Positions 10,069 through 21,140 of a stretch of DNA of 64,000 bases are shown one piece after another (positions within the stretch are counted from its first letter, which is position 1; every line of letters begins with the position of its first letter). A program made the position numbers and the translations under genes. Source of the stretch: Erpobdella octoculata (taxonomy: Eukaryota > Annelida > Clitellata > Hirudinida > Erpobdellidae); NCBI GenBank assembly GCA_963978895.1, contig OZ022247.1:16562312-16626311 (forward strand), given 5' to 3'. The notes beneath the pieces are model-generated. The model saw only the letters and a program-made list of their open reading frames with translations, was not told where the DNA came from and did no database searches.

Positions 10069-10865
10069 TTGTAGACACTTTCAAAAGAGCTTTGATTAAA
10101 TTAAGAAATGACGGAACTTACAAAGAATCTCTTCAAACATTTTTATTCAGCTACAGAACCACTCCCTGCGCTTCATCGCCGAACGGTCTCTCTCCAGCGG
10201 AAAATTTCCTAGGCAGACAATTACGTTCGGTCTTAAGCGAATTACATCCGAAAAACATCAAACATTCAACACCTCGATCAAATGACATGGAGAAACAGTT
10301 TAACCGCCATCATGGGGCACGACCTCGACAGTTCCAAAACGGTGAATTAGTGTTCGTTCGCGATTATCGACCGGGACCTGTGACGTGGATACCAGGACAG
10401 ATTGTCCGTAAAAGGGGAAGAGTTCTGTACGATACTATCGTAAAAGGAATGGTCTGGAAACGCCACATCAACCAGTTACGCCCACGTCAAGAATCGAAGT
10501 TTACAACAACACTACTCGAAACATTTGACTTACCTTATCAGAATACAAGACAAGGAGAAAATGCCACAACTGCCGAACCTGGTCAAACGGTGGAAAAGAA
10601 CATTAACACAAAGAGAGGCATTCTGAAAGGTCAGGATTCAGACCGTTTTAAAAAATCTGTTCGTTTTCAGCTAGCCACCGAACACCAGCCAGAACAGCCT
10701 ACACAAGACTTTGCAGCAACGCCATTCCCTTCTACTGAAAACTCAGAATCAGTAATACCACGTTCACCGTCATCATTACAACTGAGGCGATCTGATAGAC
10801 AACGACACGCTCCATCTCGACTTGTAATAAATCACCAAAGCAAGTCATACACCAGCGGTGTCTAG
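10069..10865 (+). pseudogene. Ty3/gypsy integrase C-terminal part, copy A part 2
   Basis: Continues 2037-2416 after the LINE: DTFKRALIKLRNDGTYKE, FLFSYRTTPCASSPNGLSPAE, NRHHGARPRQF, then ELVFVRDYRPGP and WIPGQIVRKRGRVLYD, the integrase C-terminal beta domain, and RHINQLRPR. A Ser/Pro/Gln-rich tail ends at TAG 10863-10865, just before a purine tract (TTAGGAGGGAGG) and the 3' LTR. The frame is open throughout this segment and nearly identical to copy B at 41526-42310. Confidence 0.93.
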
Positions 10866-10878
10866 CTTAGGAGGGAGG

Positions 10879-11147
<269 letters not shown>

Positions 11148-11153
11148 ATAAAT

Positions 11154-11521
11154 CTATATATATAAAAGGCACTTCGTTAGACTTTGAGCTAAGGAACTGC
11201 AATAACCATTGAACTATTAAGCACGAAATATTTTATGGTGAATATTTGGCTCCTAAAAGAATTTTCAGTCTAAAGGAAAAAATGTTTTATAACTTATTTA
11301 AAAATTTCATTTTCTGTTCAACACTAATTTTCTATGCTAATGTTTTATATCGATCGTTGTTTTCATATCGCCGTTTTTCGAGTCTTTTCGTTCCACGTTC
11401 CACGTTTGGTTATTGTTACTCTGATTCTAAGAAGGTAAGTTATTTATTTATTTGTTTTTCATAAAATTGTTTGTTGTTTAACGCCTTCGTTTCATTCCGC
11501 GTGATTGCATATATCAATATT
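11154..11521 (+). promoter_or_regulatory. Helitron 5' region with putative non-coding exon 1
   Basis: No ORF of note. A strong splice donor, AAGAAG|GTAAGT, lies at 11434/11435. The matching acceptor (TTTCAG at 22077-22082) is directly before the ATG of the Helitron-like exon. I infer a leader exon upstream of 11435 and an intron into which the MULE inserted. Confidence 0.5.
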
Positions 11522-11526
11522 GGTTC

Positions 11527-11705
11527 CATGATAAAACAGAACATGATGAAACAGAACATGATAAAACAGAACATGATAAAACAGAACATGATTAAACAGA
11601 ACAGTGAAGAAACAGAACAGTGAAAGAACAGAACAGTGAAAAAACAGAACAGTGAGGAAACAGAACGTTGATTAAACAGAACAGTGATAAAACAGAACAT
11701 TGCTT
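11527..11705 (+). repeat. Left MULE TIR array (about 15-bp units)
   Basis: About 12 units of TGATAAAACAGAACA or AGTGAAGAAACAGAAC type. Their variants occur in the same order, outermost ATGA-type and then inner AGTGA and GTTGATT types, as in the inverted right-hand array. The two arms therefore descend from one TIR. Confidence 0.92.
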
Positions 11706-12389
11706 ATTTTTTTGCGATTTACAAATCAGTTTTATATAAATATATAATTTCCCATTTCTTCGGAGTATGTTTCTAGTGCTAGCTTATAAGCTTTAGAATT
11801 AACTATTTTACACGAGCGAATATGTAAGTATATAACCAGCTTTGTACCGAAAATTATTCAAGTTTAAACTATAATTTGGTAAGAAATTTCCCGACCGTGA
11901 CACTGGCATCTGGCAGTAATGTTTTTTTAATGTGCTCGCAAGAGTGAATTCGCATTGTTAAAATTCATGGACGACTAGATAGAATTCTATCTATTGATAA
12001 ATTAATAGCGAATGAATTAAGAATGCAGTTAAAATGTTAGATATTTTGTCGGGGTCGTCACATCAAGAGACCCTTTTAGGGGGGCCGTTATGTCAGAGGT
12101 TCTCTCGTCGAGCTTATGTCCCTGTAATTATTTTGTAACTGAATTATTTTTTTTGGTAGAATAACTTTATTTCATATTAGTCTCCTAAGTACATAATTTT
12201 TGAAAAAAAAATATTTTTAGCGGAATATCTTGACCGGGACATTCTGACCGAAACATTTAACCTAGTCCTAGTACCTTAACAAGCTTCATCGTTCCGCGCC
12301 ACATCCTACCAGTAACGGCAATTTATGCTTCATTATTACTCCTAAGAGACATATGCTTGGCCAGGATCAGGTAATTAGGTCCTGCCAAC

Positions 12390-12530
12390 TTTTAACCAAT
12401 AAATAGGGCTAGCCAGCCCTCTTCACCCTTCACACTTAGTTTTGTTCTCGTATTGCTATTCTCGTTTTTCTAATCCTCGTTGTTCGCTGTAATTATTTGA
12501 CATTTGTTACGTTTCTTCAAGACTAAAAAG
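12390..12530 (+). promoter_or_regulatory. Putative MULE promoter and non-coding exon 1
   Basis: An AATAAATAGGGC TATA-like box (about 12399-12410) precedes a pyrimidine-rich stretch, and a consensus donor (AAAAA|GTAAGT) lies at 12529/12530. The matching acceptor TATTAACAG ends at 13049, ten bases before the ATG. This gives a plausible leader exon and a 520-bp intron, inferred from sequence only. Confidence 0.45.
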
Positions 12531-13058
12531 TAAGTACTGTATAATTTAGTTTTGTTTGTGATAAATTCATAGCTATATAAATATAACATATGTGTCACAA
12601 TTTAAGGATTTTTATAAGTAGTTGAAATCTGTGATTCAATTGTTGCATAATAAGACCCATATTGCTTTTTTGCATAACTCTTTAGTTAGTTAAAATGCTG
12701 TGCAATTTAATTTTTTGTAATAAATTTGTAGCTAATAAATAATGATTTAATAAAATTTCATGAATCTATTAGTACCCTATGCATTGGACATTAATGAATC
12801 TTTGGTGGGATACAGAGCAAGAGAAATAGTAATTAAATGATTTTTTAAATTACTACAAAAGAATTGCTAGTTATAAAATGCATTTTAAATGGCAAAATGT
12901 TTTCTGAAATTCAATGTTCTCTCTGTGTGTGTTTTCAATTGCAATCCACCCCCAACTAAATTTCTGTCTGTACTCCTCTGCTGGTTTTTGCTTAGTACTG
13001 TGAAAAATTTTGAACACACAATAAATTAAAACATTTATTTTATTAACAGATTTATATC

Positions 13059-13158
13059 ATGGAGTTTTCATTGACGCAGAAAGGAAATCATGTTTTACTG
13101 TATCAAGGATATGAGTATACAAAGTACAGGGAAAATGAAGATGGAGTGATAACATGGA
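13059..13158 (+). pseudogene. MULE transposase, N-terminal FLYWCH piece
   Basis: ATG at 13059. The encoded start (FSLTQKGNHVLLYQGYEY, then VITW) is a FLYWCH zinc-finger start. The rest of the finger (RCRVYFSTKC RAFLKT) is at 19890 onward on the other side of the LTR element, whose TSD ATGGA (13154-13158 and 19885-19889) splits it. FLYWCH fingers bind DNA and are common N-terminal modules of animal MULE transposases. As it stands the ORF runs into the LTR. Confidence 0.9.
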
Positions 13159-13544
13159 TGTCACGACTTCGCCTTTGCGATAGTCGATATTCAAACAGAA
13201 CTGGAGAAAATTTAAGTCGAAATAAAGTTAAAGACACTCTTTAATAGTACTAGTTGTTTTATTTATCGAATACCAATCAAGATTATCGAAAAACTATCAC
13301 CACGAGGACGAACAGATATAAAACAGTTTCAACGTCGATCAAACAATGGCGAACAGGAACAAGAAGGCCGAAGTAGTTCGCGACAGCCTTATATATACAA
13401 GCCCTCCAGGCTACAGGCTAAAACGTTCAAATATTCGCGCAACAATCCAAACACGCAACGTTGTGCAATACCCCATGCACCGCCTGCGCCGGAAATCCCA
13501 AAGTTTAGATCCAGGCACGCACCTGCGTTTACGCGGGCGTGACA
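13159..13544 (-). repeat. 3' LTR of the full Gmr1-like element
   Basis: TG..CA ends (TGTCACGACTTCGCC to GCGGGCGTGACA on the plus strand). A TATA-like CTTATATATAC lies at 13388-13398. Nearly identical to 19492-19884. Confidence 0.95.
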
Positions 13545-13982
13545 TACCTCCCCCCTAAAGTCGGTAACGATCCTTCTCGTTATCGGCAATATCTTCATTC
13601 TTTGATCTGGGTCGCTCCGGTTGGCTGAGTGTGGATCCGGTTGACTGAATGGCTTCCTTCGTCGTCGGGTTTCCTGGCGCTCGTCTTGGGAACCTGCAAA
13701 TCCAGAACAGTCGCGACGATGAGCCACACGCGAAAGAACGACGTGGTCGAAGAACGTCCGGCATCTCTGTTCAATGAAGCGCTCTTCGCCCTGGATACCT
13801 GCAAAAGAAAAACTCACGACCGATCCACTTTATCGTTAACCAAGATCGCCCAAAGAAAGAAATTAACCAAAGAAGGTTACCAAAATACCCTAACACCAAT
13901 TTCTGATAACAATGAAATACTAAACCAAAGATTATACACCCTAGGATAAATAAACCTAATTGTAGCCACAGCTACTCCAAAC
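13545..13982 (-). other. Untranslated 3' region of the Gmr1-like element
   Basis: Lies between the stop of the polyprotein and the polypurine tract next to the left LTR. Minus-strand open stretches here are Arg/Ser-rich and match no domain. I see no gene. Confidence 0.6.
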
Positions 13983-16900
13983 CTAATTTAATCGAGATAG
14001 GAAATCAGCTACTATATTCTGTTTACCTGACCTATATTTGAAAGTCAGATTAAATTCCTGGATGGCAAGTGCCCATCGAGTCAATTTAGCGCTTTTGGAA
14101 ACTGACTCGGTAAGGTACGTGAGAGGATTATGATCCGAAAAAATCACGATCTCAGATAACAATATCCAGGATTTGAATTTACTTAGAGCCCACACGACAG
14201 CATAAGCCTCTCTCTCTATGGTGGACCACCTCGTCTGAGTAGGGGTTAACTTCAGACTGGCAAAAGCAATAGGGACTTCTGCCCCTTCTCCACTCCCCTG
14301 GAACAAACAACACCCAACAGCCACTCCACTAGCATCCGTTGCTAATCCAAACCCTTTACTATAATCAATTGTGCTTAGGGTTGTGGCATTGGTAAGATCG
14401 TCTATGAGTTTTTGTAATGCGACCTGGTGTTTGCTTTCCCAAAGAATTTTGTTGGGAACACCCTTTTTAGTCAACTCAGTGATAGGATGGGCAGTCTGGG
14501 CTAGATTGGGTATGAAGTTGCGGAAATAACTGAACAACCCCATTATCCGCTTGACTTCCTTTTTATTTGTGGGAGGTTTGATCTCTTGTACAATGGCTAT
14601 TTTATCGGGATCAGGTGCGACAATCCCCGAACCTACGACATGTCCTAAAAATACCACCTTAGGTTGTACAAACCGACATTTTTCCAGGTTTAGGGTTAAC
14701 CCTACATTTTTAATGATGGTGAAGAATTGCAAAAGATGTAGTTTGTGTTCTTCCCAACTAGACGAAATAACGGCAAAATCATCAATAAACGGCTCCGTAA
14801 AGGATCTTATTGGTTGAAGGATCATCGATATCGCCCTCATGAAAGTATTTCCCGCCGATTTTAGACCAAAGGGCATTCTGCGAAACTCAAACAACCCTTC
14901 TTCACAAGAAAATGCCGTTAACCATGCTGATTCCGGATCTATAGGAATTTGCCAGTACCCTTTGCGTGCATCAAAACAGCTTATGAATTTTGCTCTGCCG
15001 ACCTTCTGAAGTACGTTGGGGATATCGGGAATGGGAAAGCAGTCTCCCTTCGTGTAACGATTAACATGACGATAGTCGATGGCTATACGGACTCCCTTTT
15101 CTCCCTTAGGTCCCTTCAAAACACAAACCATCGGGCTTACCATGGGACTCTGCGATGGTACAATGACGCCCTGGCGAAGCATATCTTGTATATGATTAGC
15201 CACTTCTACCTTCAACAATTCAGGGGTCCTATAGGCTCTCAGGTGTTTGGGGGTAAAGTCAGGAGAAATCGCGATTTTGTGAGATACAACAGAACAAACT
15301 CCTAATGATTCTGAGAATATCTCGGGAAAATCATCAATTATGTCACATAATTGTGTGCGATAATCCTGTGAAAGATGGTCCAAACAGCCCTTTGCTACCC
15401 TACAACTCGGAGGTTTATCCTGACAAGGATCAAACTTACTTGGGAAATCAATCAAACCAAATTCGTGGTCCTTCTCGTATACTACAGAACAATTGTTATT
15501 AATGGCGGTTTCTATTCGGTCATGGTATTTCCGAATTTTATTTGCATGTAGATGGTGTTTACAGCCCTCAATTTCCACTAAATAAGAGTATGGTGCTTTC
15601 ACCTTCACTATTACCCCGGGACCCTGCCATCTCTTCATAAATTTAGACCCCCCTTTTACAGGTGCTAAAATTATTACTCTGTCACCTACACAAAAAGACC
15701 TATCACTGCTCCTAACGTTATATTTTCGTGCATAATTGCTCTGCTCTTGGTCTCCTGCAATTTCAGCAAATTCCTTAGCTAACTGTAGGTTTTGTCTGAG
15801 ATCGGCTAAGTATTTGTACGGATTCTTACCTAAATGAAAAGGTAACTCCTTTTCGTTACTCCAAGAGTCTCTGAGGATAGCAAGTGGTCCTCGTGGCAAA
15901 GTACCATACACTAATGTATAAGGAGCAATATGAGTTGTAGATGACGGCTTCTCACGTAAACTCCATAATACAAAAGGAAGAACCTTAAACCACTCCTTAG
16001 GATGTGCCTCAACCAATTTAAAAATCATGTTCTTAAGACTCTGGTTACACCTCTCCACTAACCCGGATGCTTCAGGATGCCCTGGGGTGTTAAACCTAGG
16101 ACTGCACCCCAAACATTTAAGAAAAGTCGTCGTTAACTGATTTTTGAAATTCGTACCACAATCGGAACTAATTATTCGCGGTATGGAAAACGTCATAAAG
16201 ATCTGAATAAGGATCTCACATACAGATTTAGCATCTAATGACCTTAATGGATAAGCCATCGGCCATCTGGAGAACAAATCGACAACAACCAGGGCATAAT
16301 TGTACTTGGGTCGGACAGTCACACTATCACCCGCTGGAATTATGGGCCCTATACAATCCATAACTAAATGATTAAATGGTAGTTCATCTCCCCTTGGAAT
16401 GGGAGTTATGGGGACTCGGTCTCTTTTTCTAACAGGTGCCCTTAGCTGGCACACGGGGCATGACTCACAATAGGTTTGAACTTGTTTCTCCATATCGGGA
16501 AACCAAAAACTGAGTCGAATACGCTGCCGTGTACTCTTGGCAGCCATGTGCCCCGAATAGGGAGCATCATGCCCCATCTGTAACACTGCAAGTATACGAC
16601 TCCTGGGCAAACACAACTGTTTTATGGAATGACCCCACTGATTCTCCTTGTGAAACAAAAGTCCCCTGTCGATATAAAAGTTTTTACGCTTATCTATACC
16701 TAGCAACCAGAAGGACTTGAGTGAAGGACAATCATGTTGCTCTTTAGCAAACGCCTCGTGATCATTACTATCGTCTACCCCCTGACAATCATCGTTAACG
16801 GTTGTAAATCGAGCGTCGGTTCGTGAATCACTTCCGCCTGCATCAGCACCTGGACAAATATCATCACCCGCAACTACAGAAACACCTATGTCCTGACAAG

Positions 16901-19070
16901 TATCGGTCTGTGAATCAATTTTCCTAGCATCAGCACCTGGACAAATATCATCACCCGAAACTACAGAAGCACCTATGCCCTGACAAGTATCGGTCTGTGA
17001 ATCAACTTTCCTAGCATCAGCACCTGGACAAATATCATCACCCGAAACTACAGAAGCACCTATGTCCTGACAAGTATCGGCCTGAGAATCAACTTTCCTA
17101 GCATCAGCAGCACGAAAAACACCTTCACCTAGAATCAATGCAACATCTGGACTATGCTCATCATTACGAGGTTCATCTAAAACAAAATATTGTGAATTAG
17201 TTATTTCAAGACTGGGAACATTCACATCAGAGTCATGTGCATTTTGTTTGTTCTTAATAGGGTATGCAACGGTATCGTACAATGATATCGTTTTTAATAG
17301 GTTGCTTACGGAGGGAGTGATAATAATTTGCTCATTAAGATTTGGGACGACAGCAAACCATGCACGAACCTTGGGTGCTAGGTTCACAACGTCATCACCC
17401 ACAAGATCTGGTCGAACAACTAATCTAACACAACCTACAATTTCTGGTTGACCTTTAAGGCCAGATAATTTTATAAATTTATGTGGTACCCTATGAAGAA
17501 ATTTGATTAAATCTTCTCTAATGCAACATACTTCTGCACCACCATCAATCAAAGCTGGAATAGATGGTAATTGATCGATAAATACATTCTCATAAGACCT
17601 AATGTGATAATCATCAACATCTATAATGGGACATGCTTCGGGACAGGGAAAAGATTTTTGACCATCAAACAATATTTTCCTATCAACGAGACCTCTAAAG
17701 GAATTTTCTGAATGAGAAGACAAATTTTTACCATCAACCAATGTTTTCCTATCATCGAGACAATTAAAGGAATTTTTTGACTGAGAGGACAAATTTTTAT
17801 CATCAACAAATGTTTTCCTATCACCGAGACAATTAAAGGAATTTTCTGTTTGACAACAATTAATTCTGGGATTGGGTAAATTTGAGGAAGGGAATTTGTG
17901 TAGAGGACATTCCTTGAACGAATGACCCTTCTTATGGCATTTGAAGCATAAACCATACTTTTTATCCTTATCCATATTAGGATCAATGGATATTTTAGTC
18001 ATTCTATTAGGAATGGGAGACCCTGACCCTTTATCTGTTGGTTTTGGGTTGTTGAATCGGGGCGGTCTAGTCTCATGCTCGTGTGTGGCCATGTAGCTAT
18101 CCGCAACGCGTGAAAGCTCTAGATGATTTAACCAATCATCCCTTTCCTGGGTTAAAATGAAATCTGCACAACTGGGAGACATCAGTTGTTTCAATCTATC
18201 GGCACACATCAAACTAACTAATTGATGGAAATCCTCATCGATATTCCTACTTTTAATATAATACGATAACGCTGTGTGTAATTCAGAAGCTACCTGTGAA
18301 TAAGTCTCACCAGGTTTTCTTTTTACAGCATAAAACCTCTCCCTCAAAAGACTGGGAGTGACCCGAAATTCCTGCAATAGAATTTGCTTTAATTCCTCAT
18401 AGTCACCTAACTGAACAACGGTCAATCGACTCAAGATTGAGCGAGCTCTATTATTCAAATGGGCCTGCAATATTTTGGGTTTCACATCATCATCAACTTG
18501 GTATGATGTAAACCGATTCTCGAGATATTGAAAATACCCCGGTATTGCAGCAGGATCTGAAGGAAACTCCGCCATTATACCCTTCATGGCATTTAGAAAG
18601 CGACTAGTGCGAACGGATAAGGAAACCTCAAGACTATTGTGGTCCTGAATCCTTTCACGTTCCAGCTCTAGTTTAGCTTCAGCAAGTCTGCGGGTGGCCC
18701 TATCCTCATCTAACCTAGCTTCAGCGAGTCTGCTCTCCTGTTCTAACTTCGCTTCGGCGAGTCTACGGTTCGCCCTATCCTCTTCTAACTTAGCGTCAGC
18801 GAGTCTACGCTCCTGTTCTAACTTAGCTTCAGCAAGTCTACGGTTCGCCCTATCCTCTTCTAACTTAGCTTCTTTAGCCGCCAATTCTGCTTCGCGCAAT
18901 GCTAACTTACGCTCAGCTAATTCTGATTTGAAATTTTTGCTAACGTTAGTATCTTCACTAACTCTACGTGGACGCCGACTATCATCAACAAATTGATAGT
19001 GCTCCTCGCTAAGGATCCCTGTTGGACTATCCTGCGCGACTGACTCTTCAACCGTAGGGGTTCTAATCAT
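13983..19070 (-). CDS. Gag-PR-INT-RT-RNase H polyprotein, INT before RT
   Basis: 1695 codons from ATG 19070. In order: a coiled coil of repeated RLAEAKLEQE units (about 45-140); a capsid-like domain (150-340); CCHC CFKCHKKGHSFKEC (about 375); three to four degenerate NSFNCLDDRKT repeats; a protease with LIDGGAEVCCI (about 505), where the usual Ser/Thr after Asp is Gly; three 29-residue repeats (87 bp, 16840-17100); integrase H2C2 and DDE (MDCIGPI, SSDCGTNF, HPEASGLVERC) with GPY/F (WQGPGVIV..PYSYLV) near 1190; then RT (IDYRHVNRY, CFDARKGYWQIPI, FGLKSAGNTF, catalytic FIDDFAVI) and RNase H (ATDASG, EREAYAVVWAL, SDHNPLTYL). Ordinary Ty3 elements have RT-RH before INT. This order is that of the Gmr1-like clade. 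Confidence 0.97.
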   Translation of the reverse strand: MIRTPTVEESVAQDSPTGILSEEHYQFVDDSRRPRRVSEDTNVSKNFKSELAERKLALREAELAAKEAKLEEDRANRRLAEAKLEQERRLADAKLEEDRANRRLAEAKLEQESRLAEARLDEDRATRRLAEAKLELERERIQDHNSLEVSLSVRTSRFLNAMKGIMAEFPSDPAAIPGYFQYLENRFTSYQVDDDVKPKILQAHLNNRARSILSRLTVVQLGDYEELKQILLQEFRVTPSLLRERFYAVKRKPGETYSQVASELHTALSYYIKSRNIDEDFHQLVSLMCADRLKQLMSPSCADFILTQERDDWLNHLELSRVADSYMATHEHETRPPRFNNPKPTDKGSGSPIPNRMTKISIDPNMDKDKKYGLCFKCHKKGHSFKECPLHKFPSSNLPNPRINCCQTENSFNCLGDRKTFVDDKNLSSQSKNSFNCLDDRKTLVDGKNLSSHSENSFRGLVDRKILFDGQKSFPCPEACPIIDVDDYHIRSYENVFIDQLPSIPALIDGGAEVCCIREDLIKFLHRVPHKFIKLSGLKGQPEIVGCVRLVVRPDLVGDDVVNLAPKVRAWFAVVPNLNEQIIITPSVSNLLKTISLYDTVAYPIKNKQNAHDSDVNVPSLEITNSQYFVLDEPRNDEHSPDVALILGEGVFRAADARKVDSQADTCQDIGASVVSGDDICPGADARKVDSQTDTCQGIGASVVSGDDICPGADARKIDSQTDTCQDIGVSVVAGDDICPGADAGGSDSRTDARFTTVNDDCQGVDDSNDHEAFAKEQHDCPSLKSFWLLGIDKRKNFYIDRGLLFHKENQWGHSIKQLCLPRSRILAVLQMGHDAPYSGHMAAKSTRQRIRLSFWFPDMEKQVQTYCESCPVCQLRAPVRKRDRVPITPIPRGDELPFNHLVMDCIGPIIPAGDSVTVRPKYNYALVVVDLFSRWPMAYPLRSLDAKSVCEILIQIFMTFSIPRIISSDCGTNFKNQLTTTFLKCLGCSPRFNTPGHPEASGLVERCNQSLKNMIFKLVEAHPKEWFKVLPFVLWSLREKPSSTTHIAPYTLVYGTLPRGPLAILRDSWSNEKELPFHLGKNPYKYLADLRQNLQLAKEFAEIAGDQEQSNYARKYNVRSSDRSFCVGDRVIILAPVKGGSKFMKRWQGPGVIVKVKAPYSYLVEIEGCKHHLHANKIRKYHDRIETAINNNCSVVYEKDHEFGLIDFPSKFDPCQDKPPSCRVAKGCLDHLSQDYRTQLCDIIDDFPEIFSESLGVCSVVSHKIAISPDFTPKHLRAYRTPELLKVEVANHIQDMLRQGVIVPSQSPMVSPMVCVLKGPKGEKGVRIAIDYRHVNRYTKGDCFPIPDIPNVLQKVGRAKFISCFDARKGYWQIPIDPESAWLTAFSCEEGLFEFRRMPFGLKSAGNTFMRAISMILQPIRSFTEPFIDDFAVISSSWEEHKLHLLQFFTIIKNVGLTLNLEKCRFVQPKVVFLGHVVGSGIVAPDPDKIAIVQEIKPPTNKKEVKRIMGLFSYFRNFIPNLAQTAHPITELTKKGVPNKILWESKHQVALQKLIDDLTNATTLSTIDYSKGFGLATDASGVAVGCCLFQGSGEGAEVPIAFASLKLTPTQTRWSTIEREAYAVVWALSKFKSWILLSEIVIFSDHNPLTYLTESVSKSAKLTRWALAIQEFNLTFKYRSGKQNIVADFLSRLN
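16840..17100 (-). repeat. 87-bp in-frame minisatellite within the polyprotein
   Basis: Three units (starts at 16840, 16927 and 17014; a partial fourth at 17101) encode a 29-residue acidic, Ser/Cys-containing repeat (DSQTDTCQDIGASVVSGDD core) in the linker between protease and integrase. The unit length keeps the frame open. Confidence 0.9.
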
Positions 19071-19491
19071 ATTTATGAAACCTACTACACAGAAAAAGAA
19101 AGAAAAACCTAACTGGGCAATCCGGCAACGATAAAATCTCTAACCTGAGATGTGGATCGGCCCTCCTTGCGAAATGGATGTCGCCACGTGGTCGAACTGA
19201 ACGGTCTGAAACTGTCCGGACTCTTTCTCCAGCACTGAATCGTCAATCGTCGATCTTGCGGTGAGGATCCTCCTTGATCTGGTCGATTTGCGTCGAATCC
19301 CTGGTCGGTTTTGCAGATCCCGGTCGAATCCCGCTGATCCCGCCAAAACCACTGGATACCGCCAAAGTCGTTAGATCACCAAACTCGATAGAACTTCACC
19401 AACTCGATGAACTCTATCGCCCAGGATGAATCTCACCCAAAACTGATCGGTGTATCGACTGACTATCCCACCGCTGCCACCAAAAATACTC

Positions 19492-19884
19492 TGTCACGAC
19501 TTCGCCTTTGCGATAGTCGATATTCAAACAGAACTGGAGAAAATTTAAGTCGAAATAAAGTTAAAGACACTCTTTAATAGTACTAGTTGTTTTATTTATC
19601 GAATACCAATCAAGATTATCGAAAAACTATCACCACGAGGACGAACAGATATAAAACAGTTTCAACGTCGATCAAACAATGGCGAACAGGAACAAGAAGG
19701 CCGAAGTAGTTCGCGACAGCCTTATATATACAAGCCCTCCAGGCTACAGGCTACAGGCTAAAACGTTCAAATATTCGCGCAACAATCCAAACACGCAACG
19801 TTGTGCAATACCCCATGCACCGCCTGCGCCGGAAATCCCAAAGTTTAGATCCAGGCACGCACCTGCGTTTACGCGGGCGTGACA
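19492..19884 (-). repeat. 5' LTR of the full Gmr1-like element
   Basis: 393 bp. Carries a tandem GGCTACA duplication at about 19742-19757 that the other LTR lacks. Followed on the minus strand by the primer-binding site and then about 400 bp of leader before the polyprotein ATG. Confidence 0.95.
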
Positions 19885-19889
19885 ATGGA

Positions 19890-21140
19890 GATGCAGAGTC
19901 TACTTCTCCACTAAATGCAGGGCATTTTTGAAAACACAGGATGACTTTATTATTGGAGAGTTACCACAACACTGCCATGATTCCAATCCCCAAAGAGCAC
20001 AGGCACAAATTTTGAAGTCTAAAATGAAACAGGAAATAAAAGCAGTTGGAGCAACTCCTAGAAATGTTATTGGTAATGTTTTGTCAGAAGTTGGCAATGA
20101 TGTTTTGGAACAATTACCAAAGCAATCTTCACTTACCCAAATACTTTTTAACCACAAACAAACAGTTCATGTTCCAAATCCAGCTACAACTGATTTTGCA
20201 ATCCCAGAAATGTATGCTGATTTAATTTTGTATGATACAGGATTTGATGATCCAGAAAGAATTTTAGCAATTGGATATTTCGACCTGCTTTCAGAATTAG
20301 ACAAAGAGGTAATTTATGGAGATGGAACTTATGATAAAGCCCCCAACGTATTTTATCAACTGTATACATGGCATGCTAAAGTTGGCAATTCCTTTCCTCC
20401 ATGCATTTATTTTCTGTTGAAAAAAAAAAGACATGAATGCATACACCAGAATGTTTAATATTATGCAGCAATTGGTGCCAAATCTAATGCCTCAAAAAAT
20501 TTTAGTGGACTTTGAAAAAGCATGTATGTCATCCGCTCAAAATGCATTCCCGCAAGCACAAATAAAAGGATGCTATTTTCATTTGTGCCAAAGTGTGATT
20601 AGAAAAATAAACAGTGTTGGCGTGAAATCAGTTTATGAGAGCAATATCGACATGAAATTGAAACTCAAATCATTACCTGCTCTTTCCTTCGTCCCCTTAC
20701 CAGACGTTAGGAATGTCTTTGACCAGCTTGCAGGTACTTTTCCAGATGAGGACAACTACAACCAAATTCTCACATATTTTTTCTCAACATACATCGAAGG
20801 AGCTGCAGGAAGATTGCCTCTCTTTCCAATTAGAATATGGAATCATTTTGATGCTGCTGGTGACAAATCTCCAAAAACTACAAATTGCTGCGAAGGTTTC
20901 CACAATGCCTTGAACTCTTTGTTTCATTGTAGTCACCCAAGTATTTGGAACCTGCTTGAGGGGCTAAGACGAGATATAGCTTGTCAGCGATTATTGCTAG
21001 CCAATGCTCAAACGGGTCGTCCAGAAGTGAAAAAGAAAAAATATGATAATTTAAGCAACCAAGTGGCATTAGCTGTGAATGATTATCCAAATCAAGAAAA
21101 CAAATTGAGATACTTACGTCGAATGGCTAACCTGCAATAG
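19890..21140 (+). pseudogene. MULE transposase, FLYWCH end plus DDE core
   Basis: Continues 13059-13158. It completes the FLYWCH finger (WRC..FSTKCRAFLKT), then gives the MULE catalytic domain: first Asp in YGDGTYDKAP, second Asp in ILVDFEKAC, GCYFHLCQSV, and the Glu in CCEGFHNALN. Residues for a DDE core are all present. Two defects exist: the LTR insertion, and a 1-base shift in a 10-A run at 20420-20429, after which the frame continues from about 20433 to the stop at 21140. Apart from these the gene looks fresh. The protein would cut at the TIRs and make the 9-bp TSD. Confidence 0.92.

Larger units (their letters stand above)
13159..19884 (-). mobile_element. Full-length Gmr1-like Ty3 retrotransposon
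   Basis: TSD ATGGA on both sides. LTRs at 13159-13544 (386 bp) and 19492-19884 (393 bp) differ mainly by an extra 7-bp ACAGGCT copy in the right one, so the insertion is young. The primer-binding site TTTGGTGGCAGCGGTGGG lies at about 19468-19485, and a purine tract (AGGGGGGAGGTA) adjoins the left LTR. A single uninterrupted ORF holds gag-PR-INT-RT-RH, and it looks potentially autonomous. It shares protein order, primer-binding site and many residues with the deleted element at 3823-8420, but the LTRs differ, so they are two families of one clade. Confidence 0.96.

Noticed and set aside
18694..18996. Plus-strand ORF of Ala/Ser/Leu repeats
   Set aside because: Antisense of the coiled-coil repeat of the Gmr1-like polyprotein.
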